A stretch of 64,000 bases of DNA from Prosapia bicincta. Its lineage: Eukaryota > Arthropoda > Insecta > Hemiptera > Cercopidae. A program made the translations under genes and the position numbers. Location of the stretch: positions 84,414,542 to 84,478,541 of the forward strand of contig JBAIZL010000003.1 in the NCBI GenBank assembly GCA_036971475.1. Direction: 5' to 3'. Below are positions 1 through 11,400 of the stretch, in pieces. The notes under the pieces were generated by a model, which saw only the letters and a program-made list of their open reading frames with translations, was not told the DNA's origin and did no database searches. Positions within the stretch are counted from its first letter, which is position 1. Every line of letters begins with the position of its first letter.

Positions 1-333
1 TACAGACTAATAGCTTCAATTAGTATTACAAAACTACCATTGAGATTGACATACCAAAATATTGAATATTTACTGTAACAGAGGTAAACTGTAAAAGTTT
101 TAATTTAAATATATAATCTCTCCTAAATTTATATATTTAATAAGTTATAAAAGTACAATTATTAATTTATACTAATGTCAAGAATTATTGTTCTATGTAT
201 AAGTGTCATACAGTAGACAAATAGTAATAGATTTTGCTGGCAGTAAACGCGTGTTTATAAGCCAATGTTTTTACCATTTTCATTTCCTGGGAATATTGTG
301 CGATAGGGAATGAGGACATTCCTTGGCACATAA
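1..333. repeat. Left arm of a 2.65-kb nested inverted repeat
   Basis: Bases 1-60 are the reverse complement of about 2590-2655, and bases 60-255 of about 2224-2425. Bases 200-333 are also matched in inverted orientation by 780-900. The arms enclose a Penelope-like fragment, so this may be the LTR-like inverted terminus of that element or a foldback element that captured it. Identity is high but imperfect by eye. No coding content is seen. Confidence 0.7.
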
Positions 334-547
334 AAAAACTTTTTCTATATAATATTATATTGGTTTTTGAAGCTGTGAAAGGTACCTGTTTATTACCTTT
401 TATGTAGGACTATTGTCTGGCGCGCAGAGAAGTATGTATTCTTCCGCGGAACTATGTCTAAAACATCAAAAGTGCTAAGTAACGTAGGAACAGTTATATT
501 TTCCTACTAGTTCTTCTCTGTGACAACCAATCGATATCCAGCCGTAA

Positions 548-745
548 TACTATTAGAAGTTATAAGTGTGTATATTTGTAACTTCGAGTTCAGCTTCTAT
601 TATGCTGTAATAACATCGTTTGTCAACATTTTTGAAAAATATAAACTATTATTATTCTTTTAAAAACTTATTTCAACAATATGAGGTATTGTATTTTTAA
701 TACTCGCTGTTTATGTTTTAAATTTTGAAGGTAATCGTGTAATTT
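548..745. repeat. Direct repeat unit, copy 1
   Basis: This stretch is repeated in the same orientation at about 2636-2815, including the shared TATTTTTAATACTC and GTTTATGTTTTAAATTTTGA blocks. The pair lies at the two ends of the nested repeat. Function unknown. Confidence 0.65.
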
Positions 746-779
746 CAAAGACCAAAATAATAATTAAAAAAAAATTGTT

Positions 780-900
780 TATATGCCAAGGAATGTTCTT
801 ATTCCCTACCGTACAATATCCCCAGGAAATAAAAATGGTAAAAACATTGGCTTGCATAACATACGTTCACTGCTAGCAAAACCTATTACTATTTATTACT
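780..900. repeat. Third, inverted copy of the arm sequence
   Basis: The reverse complement of 200-333 recurs here, including TGCCAAGGAATGT and GGTAAAAACATTGGC. The two copies form a hairpin with a spacer of about 450 bases. It abuts the 3' tail of the minus-strand Penelope-like fragment. Confidence 0.7.
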
Positions 901-903
901 TAA

Positions 904-2212
904 ACAATAAGTTATAACATTTGTTGATTCCATCTTCGCTTGAGCTACTAGTAGTCACTAAACACTTTTAAATGTTTTAAACTTGGCTATAGTAGCACTT
1001 ACTTTGCTTGTTGATGACGGCCGTTTCGGGAGATTTGTCCCTTTGTCAACTGAGACCGTAACTGATCTCAAGGTTTTGTAGTTAGGGTATTAGGGTGGGG
1101 TGGGATATATTGGTGGTGTGCGTGTATTTTGTGTGTATTAGGAGTTATGATGTCAAAAGGTGCGTGTGAGTTGTAATGTAATTGTGTATTGAGTATGTGT
1201 GTAGGTTGTAGTTTGAAATGCCTATATATTTCGTATTGTTCGGTTGTGTAGCGTTGGTTATTTCTGTGTTGTTTATGAAGAATTTGTAGGTTAGATGTTA
1301 TGTCTATGTAGTCATGGTTTGTGGAGTTGAGATGATCGGCGAAGTTTGATTGCTAGTTATAGGTTTTTAGTGCTTTTACATGTTCTTGGTGACGTGTGTA
1401 GAATGACCTCCCTGTCTGGCCCATGTAAAACTTGGGGCATGAACTGCATGTTAGTTTGTAAACTCCAGTGGTGTTGTAAATGTCGTTGATTTTGTTGTTG
1501 GGTTTAAATTGTGTGTTGAGAGTGTTGTGTTTGGAGTAAGCTATTTTGTAGTTGTATTTTCGTAATGTGTTGGTTAGATTGTGGGTTTTGGATGATCTGT
1601 ATGGTATTGATAAGTATTTTATGGGATTGTCATCTTGTGTGTTTGTATTTGGGTTATGTTTATTTTTTAGGCGGTTGTATAATTTGTCAATCATTGTTGG
1701 GTTGTATCCGTTCGTCGGTGCTATATATTTTATGGTGTTTAACTCCTGGTAGTGTTCATCTTTGTCTAGCGGTGTTTTAAGCAGGCGATATATCATGGTG
1801 TTGTAAGCAGCTAGTTTATGTTGGTGTGGGTGGTTTGAGGAACTGTGTATGGTCGTATTAGTACTGGTGGGTTTCGGTATACGTTGAATTTATGTGTTTG
1901 TTTGTCTGTTCGTTTAATTGAGAAGTCTAAGAAGTTGACGGAGTGTTGTTGTTCTGTTTCTATGGTGTATGGAATTTAGGTGTTTTAGAAATATGTGTGC
2001 TCTGCGTGCTTTGGCTTTATATAATGTTATGATGTCGTCGACGTATCTGTACCAGTAAATTATGTTATCTGAGTGTTTATTGTTGTGTAAAATGTGGTTT
2101 TGTTCAATATGGTGTATGAATATTTCTGCTAAGATGCTAGCTATGGGGGAGCCCATAGGTAGCCCAAATATTTCTGGTTGTAGAATGTGTTATTGCAGGT
2201 GAAGTAATTCAT
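904..2212 (-). pseudogene. Penelope-like element fragment: RT C-terminus plus GIY-YIG endonuclease
   Basis: Reading leftwards, 2156-1914 encodes a reverse-transcriptase segment with MGSPIASILAEIF (motif 4) followed by the catalytic YVDDI. After a frameshift, 1796-1353 encodes the linker and the start of a GIY-YIG nuclease, with GVYKLTC, a CSSC pair and FYMGQTGRSFYTRHQEH. RT followed by GIY-YIG is the domain order of Penelope-like retroelements. The 5' part of the RT is missing: similarity stops at about 2212, where the inverted repeat begins. The RT active site is intact in this fragment, but the reading frame is broken and the element is dead. A hammerhead-like motif lies downstream at 1050-1011. 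Confidence 0.85.
1011..1050 (-). ncRNA. Hammerhead-ribozyme-like motif in PLE tail (family 5)
   Basis: On the minus strand a GGGA/TCCC hairpin (loop CAAATC) is followed directly by GAAA, then the palindrome CGGCCG, then TC. That matches stem II, GAAA, a minimal stem III and the UH cleavage site. The upstream core reads TTGACAA where CUGANGA is expected, and stem I overlaps it, so this copy looks decayed. Hammerhead motifs are known in Penelope-like elements; activity here is not implied. Confidence 0.5.
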
Positions 2213-2223
2213 TCAAAATTACT

Positions 2224-2425
2224 GCCATGAATTTGTTCACTGCCAGCAAAATTTATTACTATTTGTCTACTCTATGAAACTTATACATAGAACAATAATT
2301 CTTGATATTAGTATAAATTATTAGTTGTACTTTTTTAACTTATTAAATATATATGTAGGAGAGGTTATATAATACTTAAATTAAAACTTTTACAGTTTAC
2401 CTCTGTTACAGTAAATATTCAATTC
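2224..2425. repeat. Right arm of nested inverted repeat, inner part
   Basis: Reverse complement of about 60-255, sharing TTACAGTTTACCTCTG and the ATTCTTGATATTAGTATAAATT region. The foldback MITE at 2424-2590 interrupts the arm, and the outer part resumes at 2590-2655. Confidence 0.7.
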
Positions 2426-2590
2426 TTGAATTTTGTAGTCCATTACGTTCGGTGAATCTTATTAATCATTTAAACAATAGTTTATGACTATCCGGACTTT
2501 ATATTTAGTAAATTTTAAGTACGTTTTAACAAATTTACTAAATATAAAGTTAGGATATTCATAAACTATTGTTCAAGTGATTAAAATATT
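2424..2590. mobile_element. Short foldback MITE (PLE family-4 tail palindrome)
   Basis: Two arms of about 55 bases, each containing TTTACTAAATATAAAG and CATAAACTATTGTT in opposite orientations, meet at ACGTTTTAACAAA. A longer relative at 43205-43590 has the same arms and keeps the hammerhead-like centre that is deleted here. It splits the inverted-repeat arm, so it inserted later. Non-coding. Confidence 0.7.
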
Positions 2591-2815
2591 CAATGTTTTG
2601 TATTTGTCAATATCAATGGTAGTTTTGTAATACTAATTGAAGTTATAAGTCTGTATATTTGTAACTTCTCTACAGCTGCTATTGTGCTTTAATAACATTT
2701 TTGAACTTTATAAAGTATTACTATTCTTTCATCAATTTATTAAAACAACATGAAGTATTATATTTTTAATACTCCCCGTTTATGTTTTAAATTTTGAAGG
2801 TTGTTGTGTAATACT
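2590..2815. repeat. Outer right arm and second direct-repeat unit
   Basis: Bases 2590-2655 pair with 1-60 in inverted orientation. Bases 2636-2815 repeat 548-745 in direct orientation. Beyond 2815, up to about 3410, I see AT-rich sequence with no supported feature. Confidence 0.6.
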
Positions 2816-3409
2816 AGCTGAAGATAAGAGTCGGTCTATTTTTAATTATTTGCGTAGTTATATGTACATTAGCTTAGTTATATGTGCATGTATAAGTACC
2901 ATAGTGCGAAAAATATTATTCGCGTGCATATTCCAAACTTTACCTCTATGTTTATTTCTTAATTAGTGGGAAACCAGTGTACGACCAGATGTTTTGTACG
3001 TATTAGTTTTCATTTGGAAGGTTGGCTACATGTTCTTATTTTAGCGGCAGAATGCAGGTTGTATGTAATTAGGTGTGTGTAGAATTTAAGTGCAATAATT
3101 TCAGTTTTGTGCATGAAATAGTGTGTGTAAGTGATTGTTTGCTCCTGGTAAGTAGTTTTGCGAAATTTTAATAAATCTTTTTGTGGTGGAGGGTTAGTTA
3201 ACGTTGAATTTTGCTATTTCTGTCAACTACGATATTTTGGAATATTGTTCAAAACCACGAAAAAATACGATATACACGCGAAATAATTAGTCAAAGCATA
3301 AAAATTATTGCAAAATGTTTTCTTCTCGGAGAACCAAGACAGGTATAAATGTAGTTCGCGTGACGTCACAGACGTTTGTATCACTCCACGTTATTTTCAA
3401 GTTACGCTT

Positions 3410-3745
3410 CCGCCAAACAAAATTTTCCCTATTTTAAACTAAAAAAAAGTAACTTTCCTAAAATAAAAATTTTTTTTTTTTGGTTAAAATGCTGAAGCTC
3501 GGTATTTTGAGAAATTATTTAACACCACCATATAGGACGATATCCACAAGAATTTTTTTTTTATTGACCTCGGAAAGTTACTTTTTTTCAATTTAAAATA
3601 GAGTAAAAAATTCAGCGCGAATGTAGAAGTGGTGAATGAGCGCGGCGTGATATAAAATGTTTCGATACGTCACAGTGCTGCGTATAAGGTTGTACGCATC
3701 GGCCGCGGTACGTCACGCAACCTTACGTGTGTAGATATTTGAGAA
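3410..3745. repeat. Foldback element related to the 56.2-57.2 kb repeat
   Basis: Arms around 3422-3460 and 3572-3612 are inverted copies sharing AAAGTTACTTTTTTT and TTTAAAATAG. The right side, with AAAAAATTCAGCGCG and CTTACGTGTGTAGATATTTGAGA, recurs at 56310-56425 and, inverted, at about 56975-57090. The flanks are GC-richer and hold a TGACGTCA palindrome near 3361. Non-coding. Confidence 0.6.
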
Positions 3746-4103
3746 ACAACGTTTTGGCTTATTTTTTATACATATATTTATATTTAAGGTCATCTTTATA
3801 TTAACTACATCTACAATACTGAGTTATATAACTCCAACATCCCTAAATAAAACTTCGAGGGGTGGAGAAGTTTTGCCCTCTTTATTATCTAGATGATGAC
3901 AAAGTATATCAAGCTGCTGAATAGGGCACTATAAGGCCGATAGTCCTTACATTCATATGATGGGTTATTCCCATAGTTGGATTAATTTTAGACATGGCTT
4001 CAGTGTCGGTTTTGTAAAATTCCGGCCGAAACTTTTACCGAAAACTCTGGCCTTTTATTCATCATAAGTTTTATTTGGGCATGTCCATGAGAATAGGGTG
4101 ACC

Positions 4104-4313
4104 TTAAGATGTTAACGACGTGTGGCTTAGTTTTATGTCGTTGAAAAAGACTGAATCATTATTAGTTTTTATTAGGAATATGCCTTGAAATGCGACTGTG
4201 GTAGGCCTAGTTGCCTTTTGGCTGGTAATTTCTAGAGTCTCTTTATTGGGGAAGGTCGTCAGGTAATGGTTTATTTCTGGGCTTGAGTTGATGAGGTTGA
4301 CCGTGACTTCCAA
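4104..4313 (-). pseudogene. Unrecognised ORF remnant in repeat X
   Basis: Sixty-nine codons beginning MEVTVNLINSSPEINHYL. The same protein is seen at 17229-16978 (83 codons, with an upstream extension starting MSIIRN) and at 63602-63402. In the third copy a second frame, 63405-63184, continues the similarity towards the left (FKINPTMGITHHMNVRTIGL). The amino-acid sequence is better kept than the surrounding DNA, so a transposon protein of at least 150 residues is likely. I do not recognise the family. Predicted soluble; no metal-binding or catalytic motif stands out. Confidence 0.45.
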
Positions 4314-4654
4314 TGTAGTATACTTTCAGTTTTTGGCGTTAATATTTCTAATGATGGACATTTCACAATCTTATTTGGGGTGCGTTAAAAGGTCAAATGA
4401 GCAAAATTATTTGGAATCTATTTTACCATTACAATTATTGTCTAAACCTAAAAATACAGATTTAGATACTAATATTTACCTTACTTTTGGTATTATTGTT
4501 ACATAAACTGTTTCATCTTTTGTAAGTATAGAATGTAATTTATACAATTTAAAATAAGTGTTTTCAACAATAGGTAAGTTTATAAAATATCAAAATCTTG
4601 TTGCTGTTCATGATTAATTACTTACTACACTTTTGCTATTGGCACTTATTACAC

Positions 4655-4690
4655 GAGGCTAAAGAAGTCGTAAGACGAAAACATTTCCTC
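4655..4690 (+). ncRNA. Hammerhead-ribozyme-like motif (family 8)
   Basis: Stem I GAGG/CCTC (4655-4658 with 4687-4690), core CTAAAGAA, stem II GTC/GAC with loop GTAA, GAAA at 4677-4680, short stem III ACAT, then TT as the cleavage dinucleotide. The core departs from CUGANGA by one base, and there is one extra base before stem II, as in the other families here. A copy lies at 63955-63990 with one G:T wobble in stem I. Confidence 0.55.
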
Positions 4691-4984
4691 CAAGTGTAAG
4701 TTAACAACCTTTAGTTAACAAAAAGTCTGGTCGCAAGTAATAAGTTTATAAAATATACAATTTTTTCAGAATCTAATTTACAATTAACTTTAATCTGGTT
4801 CTATAATTCCCACATATTTTTTATTTCAGGTTCTACAGGTAATCTTTTATTATAATATTTTGCTTATTTCCTCATATAGCTCTTGAGTTGATATAACACT
4901 AGGATGTACAACACCTAGTTTACGAAATGTAAGAGAGCTTTCCAAATCTGTGTTTATTTGTAACATCATGTTATATAAAATGTT

Positions 4985-5215
4985 CAATTAGTTTAAAATA
5001 CTTCTAAACTTTTCTAGTTCAACAAACAAATACCAACATCATGGACCGAACATCCACACCAGAAAAATAAATCAGTGATTCGACAATGGTCAAGTAACCA
5101 AAAGGTGCCTCATTAAAAAAGGTAAAATTGTTGCACTTAGTGGTGGAAAAATTATTTACAAGTAATAATAATAACTTCATAAAGTCAGTGCAACGGAAAA
5201 ATATGGACAACGTGA
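4985..5215 (+). mobile_element. Family-1 PLE 3' tail, solitary
   Basis: The end of a Penelope-like element without its body. It has the ACATCCACACCAGAAAAA block seen after the GIY-YIG frame at 24460, a decayed hammerhead-like motif (GAAA now AAAA, near 5100) and the CATAAAGTCAGTGCAACGGA block, ending in a microsatellite. Complete relatives are at 24400-24640 and 33400-33560. Confidence 0.7.
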
Positions 5216-5221
5216 AATATA

Positions 5222-5224
5222 CAT

Positions 5225-5314
<90 letters not shown>
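5222..5314. repeat. (TA)n(TG)n microsatellite after PLE tail
   Basis: About 60 bases of TA followed by about 28 bases of TG, directly after the PLE tail. The same order follows other PLE tails in the window. From 5315 to 5810 the sequence is AT-rich with no supported gene. Confidence 0.95.
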
Positions 5315-5316
<2 letters not shown>

Positions 5317-5814
5317 CAAATAGCTATAATGGCTATTTATAAAGTAGCATATATGGCTATAATGGGCATAATGGCTATTCATTATAACCATATACGCCGA
5401 TTTGATTTATTATTTGACATATATTATTTAAAAATTATTTTGTTACAAATAATAATGATTACGCATAATCAATAAAAAAATGTATAAATTAGCGCCACAA
5501 AATTTGGTTAACGTGTCACTTGCATAAACAAATAATTCATGCGGCTAAATCGGACATATTATGAATAACTTAATCCTCAATGGTTTAAAAATGTACAATG
5601 AGGTACAATCGGCATATCTTAAATTAAAGATATGAACTGAAGATGAACTGAATGGAATTGTAATTAACCTATTTTAGAAAATTTTCTAAATTTTAAAAGA
5701 AATATTTCTAAATTACATTTTCTTTTAGCTTTAAAACGATATATAACATGTAATATTTATTTTCATTCCAATGTAAAATATGTACAATAAAGCGCAGTGG
5801 TGTACTGTGTTGCT

Positions 5815-6060
5815 TAACGGAAATCGATGTCAACCTTCTACATGATCGTGTGAACACAATGAACTATTCAAAAATTATGCTCGGAGATTTCAATGTTACA
5901 AGGTTTCTCATAGGGTATTTCTACTCTAGATCAAAGAGGCTCTCAAGTTGAAAATGTTCTCATCGACATAAACTTCTCAGTCTTAAACAACAATCATGTT
6001 ACTTACGTCTCGAAAACAAATGGCACTGCGTCAGCTCCTAACATCACTACAATATGTAGT
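5815..6060 (+). pseudogene. Non-LTR retrotransposon endonuclease fragment (jockey-like)
   Basis: The translation contains MLGDFNV and, in a shifted frame, DQRGSQVENVLIDINFSVLNN followed by HVTYVSKTNGTASAPNIT. These match the C-terminal part of an APE-type endonuclease domain: the GDFN motif, then the region before the SDH motif. At least one frameshift separates the two halves. The rest of the domain and all of the RT are missing; the fragment ends where the PLE begins at about 6062. Confidence 0.65.
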
Positions 6061-6308
6061 GAATATTGTATGTTTGAGTACATTTTTTTGCCATTCCCAA
6101 CATTTCAATATTTTTCTTCGTTGATGCGTTTTGGAAAAACTCCATTTCCAAAACTTAAATCCTACAGTTCGACCAAACTTTTGAGTTTGTCTTTATATAC
6201 CATTAGAGACGCCCCACCCCCCAATTCCAGACCTCACTTCCTATTGGTACACACCTACTCTTGCTTCTTGCATCCTACTACTTAATAGTTTGTAACTTTT
6301 AAATATAA

Positions 6309-7523
6309 TGCTCGAAAGGCTGATGAACTTAACTGAGGTGGATTTGACAGAAGAGGAGTATGAGATTCTAGCAAAGGGTTTAAAACATAATGTAAGAAAT
6401 AATAATACAAAAAAAACCATGCAGAAGAAAATATAGTAGACAGAGAAAATGCAATTGGTCTTATAGCTAAAGAAGAACAAGATCACGCTAGACACTTTTT
6501 TAAATAATAAATAAAAACAAAATTATTTACTTGGAAATTTTGCATAAAATTATTAAACAAAGATTGGAAGAGAAGAGGGATTTCAGGAAAAAAGAGTTGT
6601 TAAAAATTTAGAAAAAATGTTAAGATAAAAAGAGGTTATGGTTACAAAAGCGGATAAAGGAAACGCTACTGTTTTAATTAGTAAGGAAGAATATGTAAAT
6701 AAAACTGAAAATTTTTGAAAAAGGCAAGTAAAAAGGAGTTTAAAGATAAGACTGAAACATATCAAAAGAAAATTAAAGAAATAGTTGAAAACTCCTAATA
6801 TATAACTCAAGAAGAGAAATATAAATATGAATCTGAATGTGCCAATAATGAGAGCTCAAGTAAAAATTCATAAAAAAGAATACCCGATTAGACCTATAAT
6901 TAATTATAGAATGCCACTCGCCTATAAATTAGCAAAATATTTAAGAAAAATCTAATAAAATAAATGGATCTGCTAAATAATAAATTTACTGTGAAAAATT
7001 CAACCAAGGTTGTTAAAAGAATACAATAAAGAAAGATCACTAACGATTGCAGAATGATTTCATTCGATATAGAAAATCTATACACATCAGTACCAATTGG
7101 AGAGACTATACAATTATTAAAGAAAAATTACAAGAACAGAGCCAAAATAAGGATTTGAATAATGAAATTGTTAAATCACTGAAGATAATTTTAAACCTAA
7201 ACCAATTTAAGTTTAACAATGAATTATATAAGCCGAAAGACGGCCTAGGGATGGGTAACCCATTATCTGGAATATTAAGCGAGTTTTTCATTCAAGAATT
7301 AGAAGAAAGAATAATAACAAAAATATTAGAGAAATTCGATTGTTTAGAATATATGAGGTATGTAGGTGATTTGCTACTAATAGTAAAAGACTCTGAAAGA
7401 AAAAAAGGAGATTCTATATTAAAAGAAACCAACAATATACATAATTTAAAATTCACGATGAAAAAAGAGAATAATGGTAGTTTAAATTTCCTAGATATAA
7501 AACTAAAAAGAAGAGGGGAATAA
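6309..7523 (+). pseudogene. Reverse transcriptase of PLE B, broken
   Basis: A start at 6309 gives MLERLMNLTEVDLTEEEYEI then AKGLKHN, a PLE N-terminal signature. Later frames give KADKGNATVLISKEEY (6650), RPIINYRMPLAYKLAKYL (about 6890), then 7047-7523 with GLGMGNPLSGILSEF and YVGD. The expected catalytic motif is YVDD, so one of the two aspartates is replaced by glycine (7359-7370). Several stops and frameshifts separate the pieces. In copy C the same site reads YVGG. The element cannot encode an active enzyme. Confidence 0.8.
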
Positions 7524-7998
7524 ATAGAATTTGGAATTTTCAGAAGATACATACACTGATAATGTTATTAACGCAAAAATCGAACTGCCCACTAGAACAT
7601 AAATTAGAGGCATTTTTCTAACAGATTATTAGATACACCGCTAAAAAAAAAAAAGAATATAAAGAAGAACTTAATATAATATTTCAAATTTCTAAGAATA
7701 ATATATACAACAAAGCAATAAGAAAGTTATTTAGAAAAATTAGAGCAAGAAGAAATCAAATAGAAAGTCACACAAAGGAAATAGAGAGAAAGAAAGGTTC
7801 TAAATTTGTATATACAGGAGGAGGTCTATAAATTGAAACATTTTTTCAAGTTATATAATATAGAAGTTGCAATTTAAATTTATAAAGCTGTTGGATGCAA
7901 GAACCAAGCGTAGGAGTGGCCCAATAGGAAGAGAGGTTTGGAAGTGGTTAACGGTATATAAAGACAAACTCAAAGTTTGAGCAAATAGTACGAATTAG

Positions 7999-8034
7999 GT
8001 TTTGAAAATGGAGTTACCCCGAAATGCGTCAACA
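7999..8034 (+). ncRNA. Hammerhead-ribozyme-like motif (family 6)
   Basis: GTT upstream pairs with AAC after the cleavage TC (stem I). The core reads TTGAAAAT, stem II is GGAG/CCCC with one mismatch, then GAAA at 8021-8024, a TGCG stem III (one wobble pair) and TC. The core is weak. Kept because position and layout match the other PLE tails. Confidence 0.4.
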
Positions 8035-8139
8035 GAGAAGAATATTGAAAAGTTAGGAATGGCAGAAAAATATACTCAAACATATAGAGATTTTCCTAAC
8101 AGAAATGAAGATAAGTATATTAATAATTTCATATTATGA

Positions 8140-8420
8140 ACACTTACTGGGTTTTGTCAAATGAGTCCTCCTGTGTATTAGAATTCATTATGATTCTGAC
8201 GCTGAATAATTTACATAGTGACACCTTTAACATTTATTTAGTTTAACATTAATAGGGCCTTTCCTTTGAATGGCTACCCCTATGCAATTTAAATGCACCT
8301 AATCGTGAAGCTGAATAATTACATTTGTAAGATATTTCTCCAGAATGGGTTCTTATATGAATTTTAAATGTTCTTGATCCTGTAGCTGAATAATAATAAA
8401 ACAGTATATCACATACATTT
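8140..8420 (-). pseudogene. Decayed C2H2 zinc-finger relic
   Basis: The minus strand gives fragments such as SATGSRTFKIHIRTHSGE and SASRLGAFKLHRGSHSKE, recognisable as finger helices plus linkers but with lost cysteines and frameshifts. It lies 3' of ZNF-1 and looks like the remains of one more unit of the array. Confidence 0.55.
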
Positions 8421-11400
8421 GTTAGGTTTTAATCTGTCCATTCCCTCTTACCAACAGTTTTTTGGTGGGATGATTTGGTGTGTTACCAACAATTAAAGGA
8501 GCTTTGCTGTCTTATTTTCCAGGAAATTTTGGTGATTTTTTACATCAGGAATGAAAATTTTACCACACCACTCTGTAAACAATGCTGCAGTCATCCAAGC
8601 CTTTGTTTGAATTTTACAAAAGATAGGGAAGCTGTTTCATCTTTTTAAATGCTCTTGGCATATTTGACTTTCCTATCATTAGAATGGGTATTTTATACCT
8701 AATCGTAAATTTCCCACAGTTAAACACTGTAATAGCTTCTTCAGAAGTACTTTTACTTTACTTATTTAAAATTAAAAATTTTCTGTAGTTCAAAATAAGT
8801 GAAACTAAATTTTAACTCTTTAAACCATATAATGTTAAAGAAAGTCTCTGTCAGGAATGATTTGCATCAACAACCAAAGGATCAACAAGGATTTCAAACA
8901 TCATTTGATACAATCTATACCTTTGTTTAGTACTCTGATTGGGTTTTTATACTTTTCTGCCTGTAATTTTAATTTATTACCACACATCTATTTATAGATT
9001 TCTGGTCTTCACAAATTTGAATATTTTTTTCAATCTGGTCTGAGAGTCTCATTAGTTTTGTTATCATTTGGATGGTGCTCTTTGATGTCAAAAAATGCCC
9101 ACAGAAGTAATACAAATACCAGTTATGTTATGGTTCTGATTCTATATATCTAATGTCACCTTACTGGCTTCGGCTTGATAATCTTCATAGTTTCTTCCTT
9201 ACCCCTCCTATACCCTCTAGTTAATATTCTCATATCTTCCTGTTTTAGTATTTCCATTGGCTAAATAGTGTACACGTTCTGGATCCTTCTAGCAAACTGT
9301 ATTCTGTATTTAAATTGCCTTGCCAATCTTTGAATTATGTTCTTCCATTCTGCTGGTAGTAAATTCATATTTTTTTAATAATATACTTTCTCTATAATAC
9401 AATCAGTTTTAATCAATCCTCTTTCTACTCAATACTTTTCTATAACCATAGAGACATGAAATCAAGTCATAAGTGAGTCAATGATGTTAGGGTTTATAAA
9501 TATTTTGTATACAAAACTAAACTGTTAATACATAGTATCTCTGATTCAATAATATTTTTAGTGTAGACATTCTGATGACTATAAACATGACTTTCCCTAT
9601 GTACTGATGCCAGTTCTGATAAACAATATATGGGCAACTAGCACTAGATGCTGATGTCTTGGATAGATGCAACATTCACGACATCATCAATGGCAGTCAT
9701 TACTGTCTAACTTTATTTGACATTATTTGGATTACTGCCAGTAATATTGATTAAATTTATAACTACTGATATTCAGCTACTGGGTGTAGAACAAATTTTA
9801 TCCATGCACACACAATGTCTTAAAGTGCTGCAATAATAGTCTTGCATTTTAATCCATGCTTTCTGTTTACATTGCAGCACAAACATAGACACTGTTATAG
9901 TGACACAAATATCATTAGCTAAGTAAGTAATCAATTAATTTTATTCTCTCTATGGTAATAATATTAAAGAATTTATAAAAATATCAAAAATTTAAATAAT
10001 TAAGCAACCAACAATTTTTTCATAAAATTAGTTCATTTCTTTCTTGAAGAATTAAGTTTTAAGAATGAGAGGTAGGTCTTTTTCAGAACTGCTCAACATA
10101 GCAATTATATAATCTTCAAGTTGATGTTGACAAGACGAGATTCTTCCAACAACTGGAAAGTCGTATTTGTGGTTTTTTTATCCTTATTGTTATAATATTA
10201 TTTTGACCCAAACATCAAGCGGCTAGTTTGTCATACCTCCAAGAATGACTACTAAATCATGTCATCAATTTGATTCTTTTTTTAATAAGTCAAAAGACCA
10301 CAGTGGGTATTAATCACTAAAATAGGTCTACTGTGTCTCTTCAGAAGTCCAACTGATCTACGCTCCCTTATCCAACCAAATGGATCTTGCCCTAAGTTCA
10401 TTCTTCATCGTGATAAATTTGTGTTCAAACAATAATATCATCACAGGAGTTTTCTAGTTTTCCTGTTCAGAATAAAACTTATTGCCAACCACAGTAGCAC
10501 TTAATACAACAGTTACTCTTAACTTTTGTTACCAGTTGTTTTTACCATAATTTGATTTTGCTCCTTCTTACTTATGCTGTAATTTTGTATCATGATGAAA
10601 ACAAACATCAATAGCATGATACATTTTTAAAAAATCCATATATAAATTACAGATATTTTAAAAATCAGAATTAAGAGTTATCTGAAACCTGTGTTCCGAT
10701 ATCTGCTTAAGAGTGCACCACCTCAGAAGGTAAGTTATCAGTTGTTCTACACAAAAGTAAAGAATAAATAAGTCATATCAGATCTTTATGAGCTACTGGA
10801 CAAGTAACATACAAGGCTATGTTAGCCCAGTACGATTTGTAATCAGTTCGCGGCACACAGTAGATATTCTTTCTCTTTCTTGAAGAACAAGTGTTAAGAA
10901 TGAAAGATAGGTCTTTGTCAGAACTGTTCAACATAGCAATTAATTATATAATCTGATATGGACAAGACAAGATTCTTCCAACAACTGGAGACTTAAACTT
11001 GTGGTTCATTTATCCTTATTGTTTTAATATTTATGTTTAACCCATGCATCAAGGGGCTGTGGCTTGTCATTCCAAGGTATATTCTTGTACAGTTTTCCTG
11101 TTCAGAATCAAAACTTATTGCCAACCACAATAGCACGTAACAATTACTCTTAACTATTTGTAACCTGTTGTTTTACCATAATTTGTTTCCCCCCCCCCTC
11201 TTACGTATGCTGTAATTTTGTATCATGATGAAGAAAAAGAAACATAAACAACATGATACATTAAAAAAAAACAATAAAGTACATGTATAAAAAAATCACA
11301 ATTAGGAGTTATCTGAAATAATACAGAACTAGTTCCGATACCTGTATAAGAGTGCAGCACCTCATGGGAAGGTAAGTTATCAGTTGTTCTACACGAAAGT

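Larger units (their letters stand above)
3785..4735. repeat. Repeat X, copy 1 (three copies in the window)
   Basis: This block of about 950 bases recurs at 16640-17298 (truncated) and 63070-64000. On the minus strand it holds a short conserved reading frame; on the plus strand near its right end it holds a hammerhead-like motif at 4655-4690. The motif suggests a Penelope-related element, but no RT or GIY-YIG motif is visible. Confidence 0.7.
6062..8110 (+). mobile_element. Penelope-like element B with inverted terminal repeats, endonuclease deleted
   Basis: The ends, 6062-6300 and about 7865-8100, are reverse complements of each other: an LTR-like inverted arrangement known for Penelope-like elements. 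The interior holds a broken RT. After the linker (ending KFVYTGGG near 7825) the sequence runs straight into the tail, so the GIY-YIG domain is absent. Copy C (17299-20430) has the same deletion, so the two are copies of an already shortened element. Confidence 0.8.
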
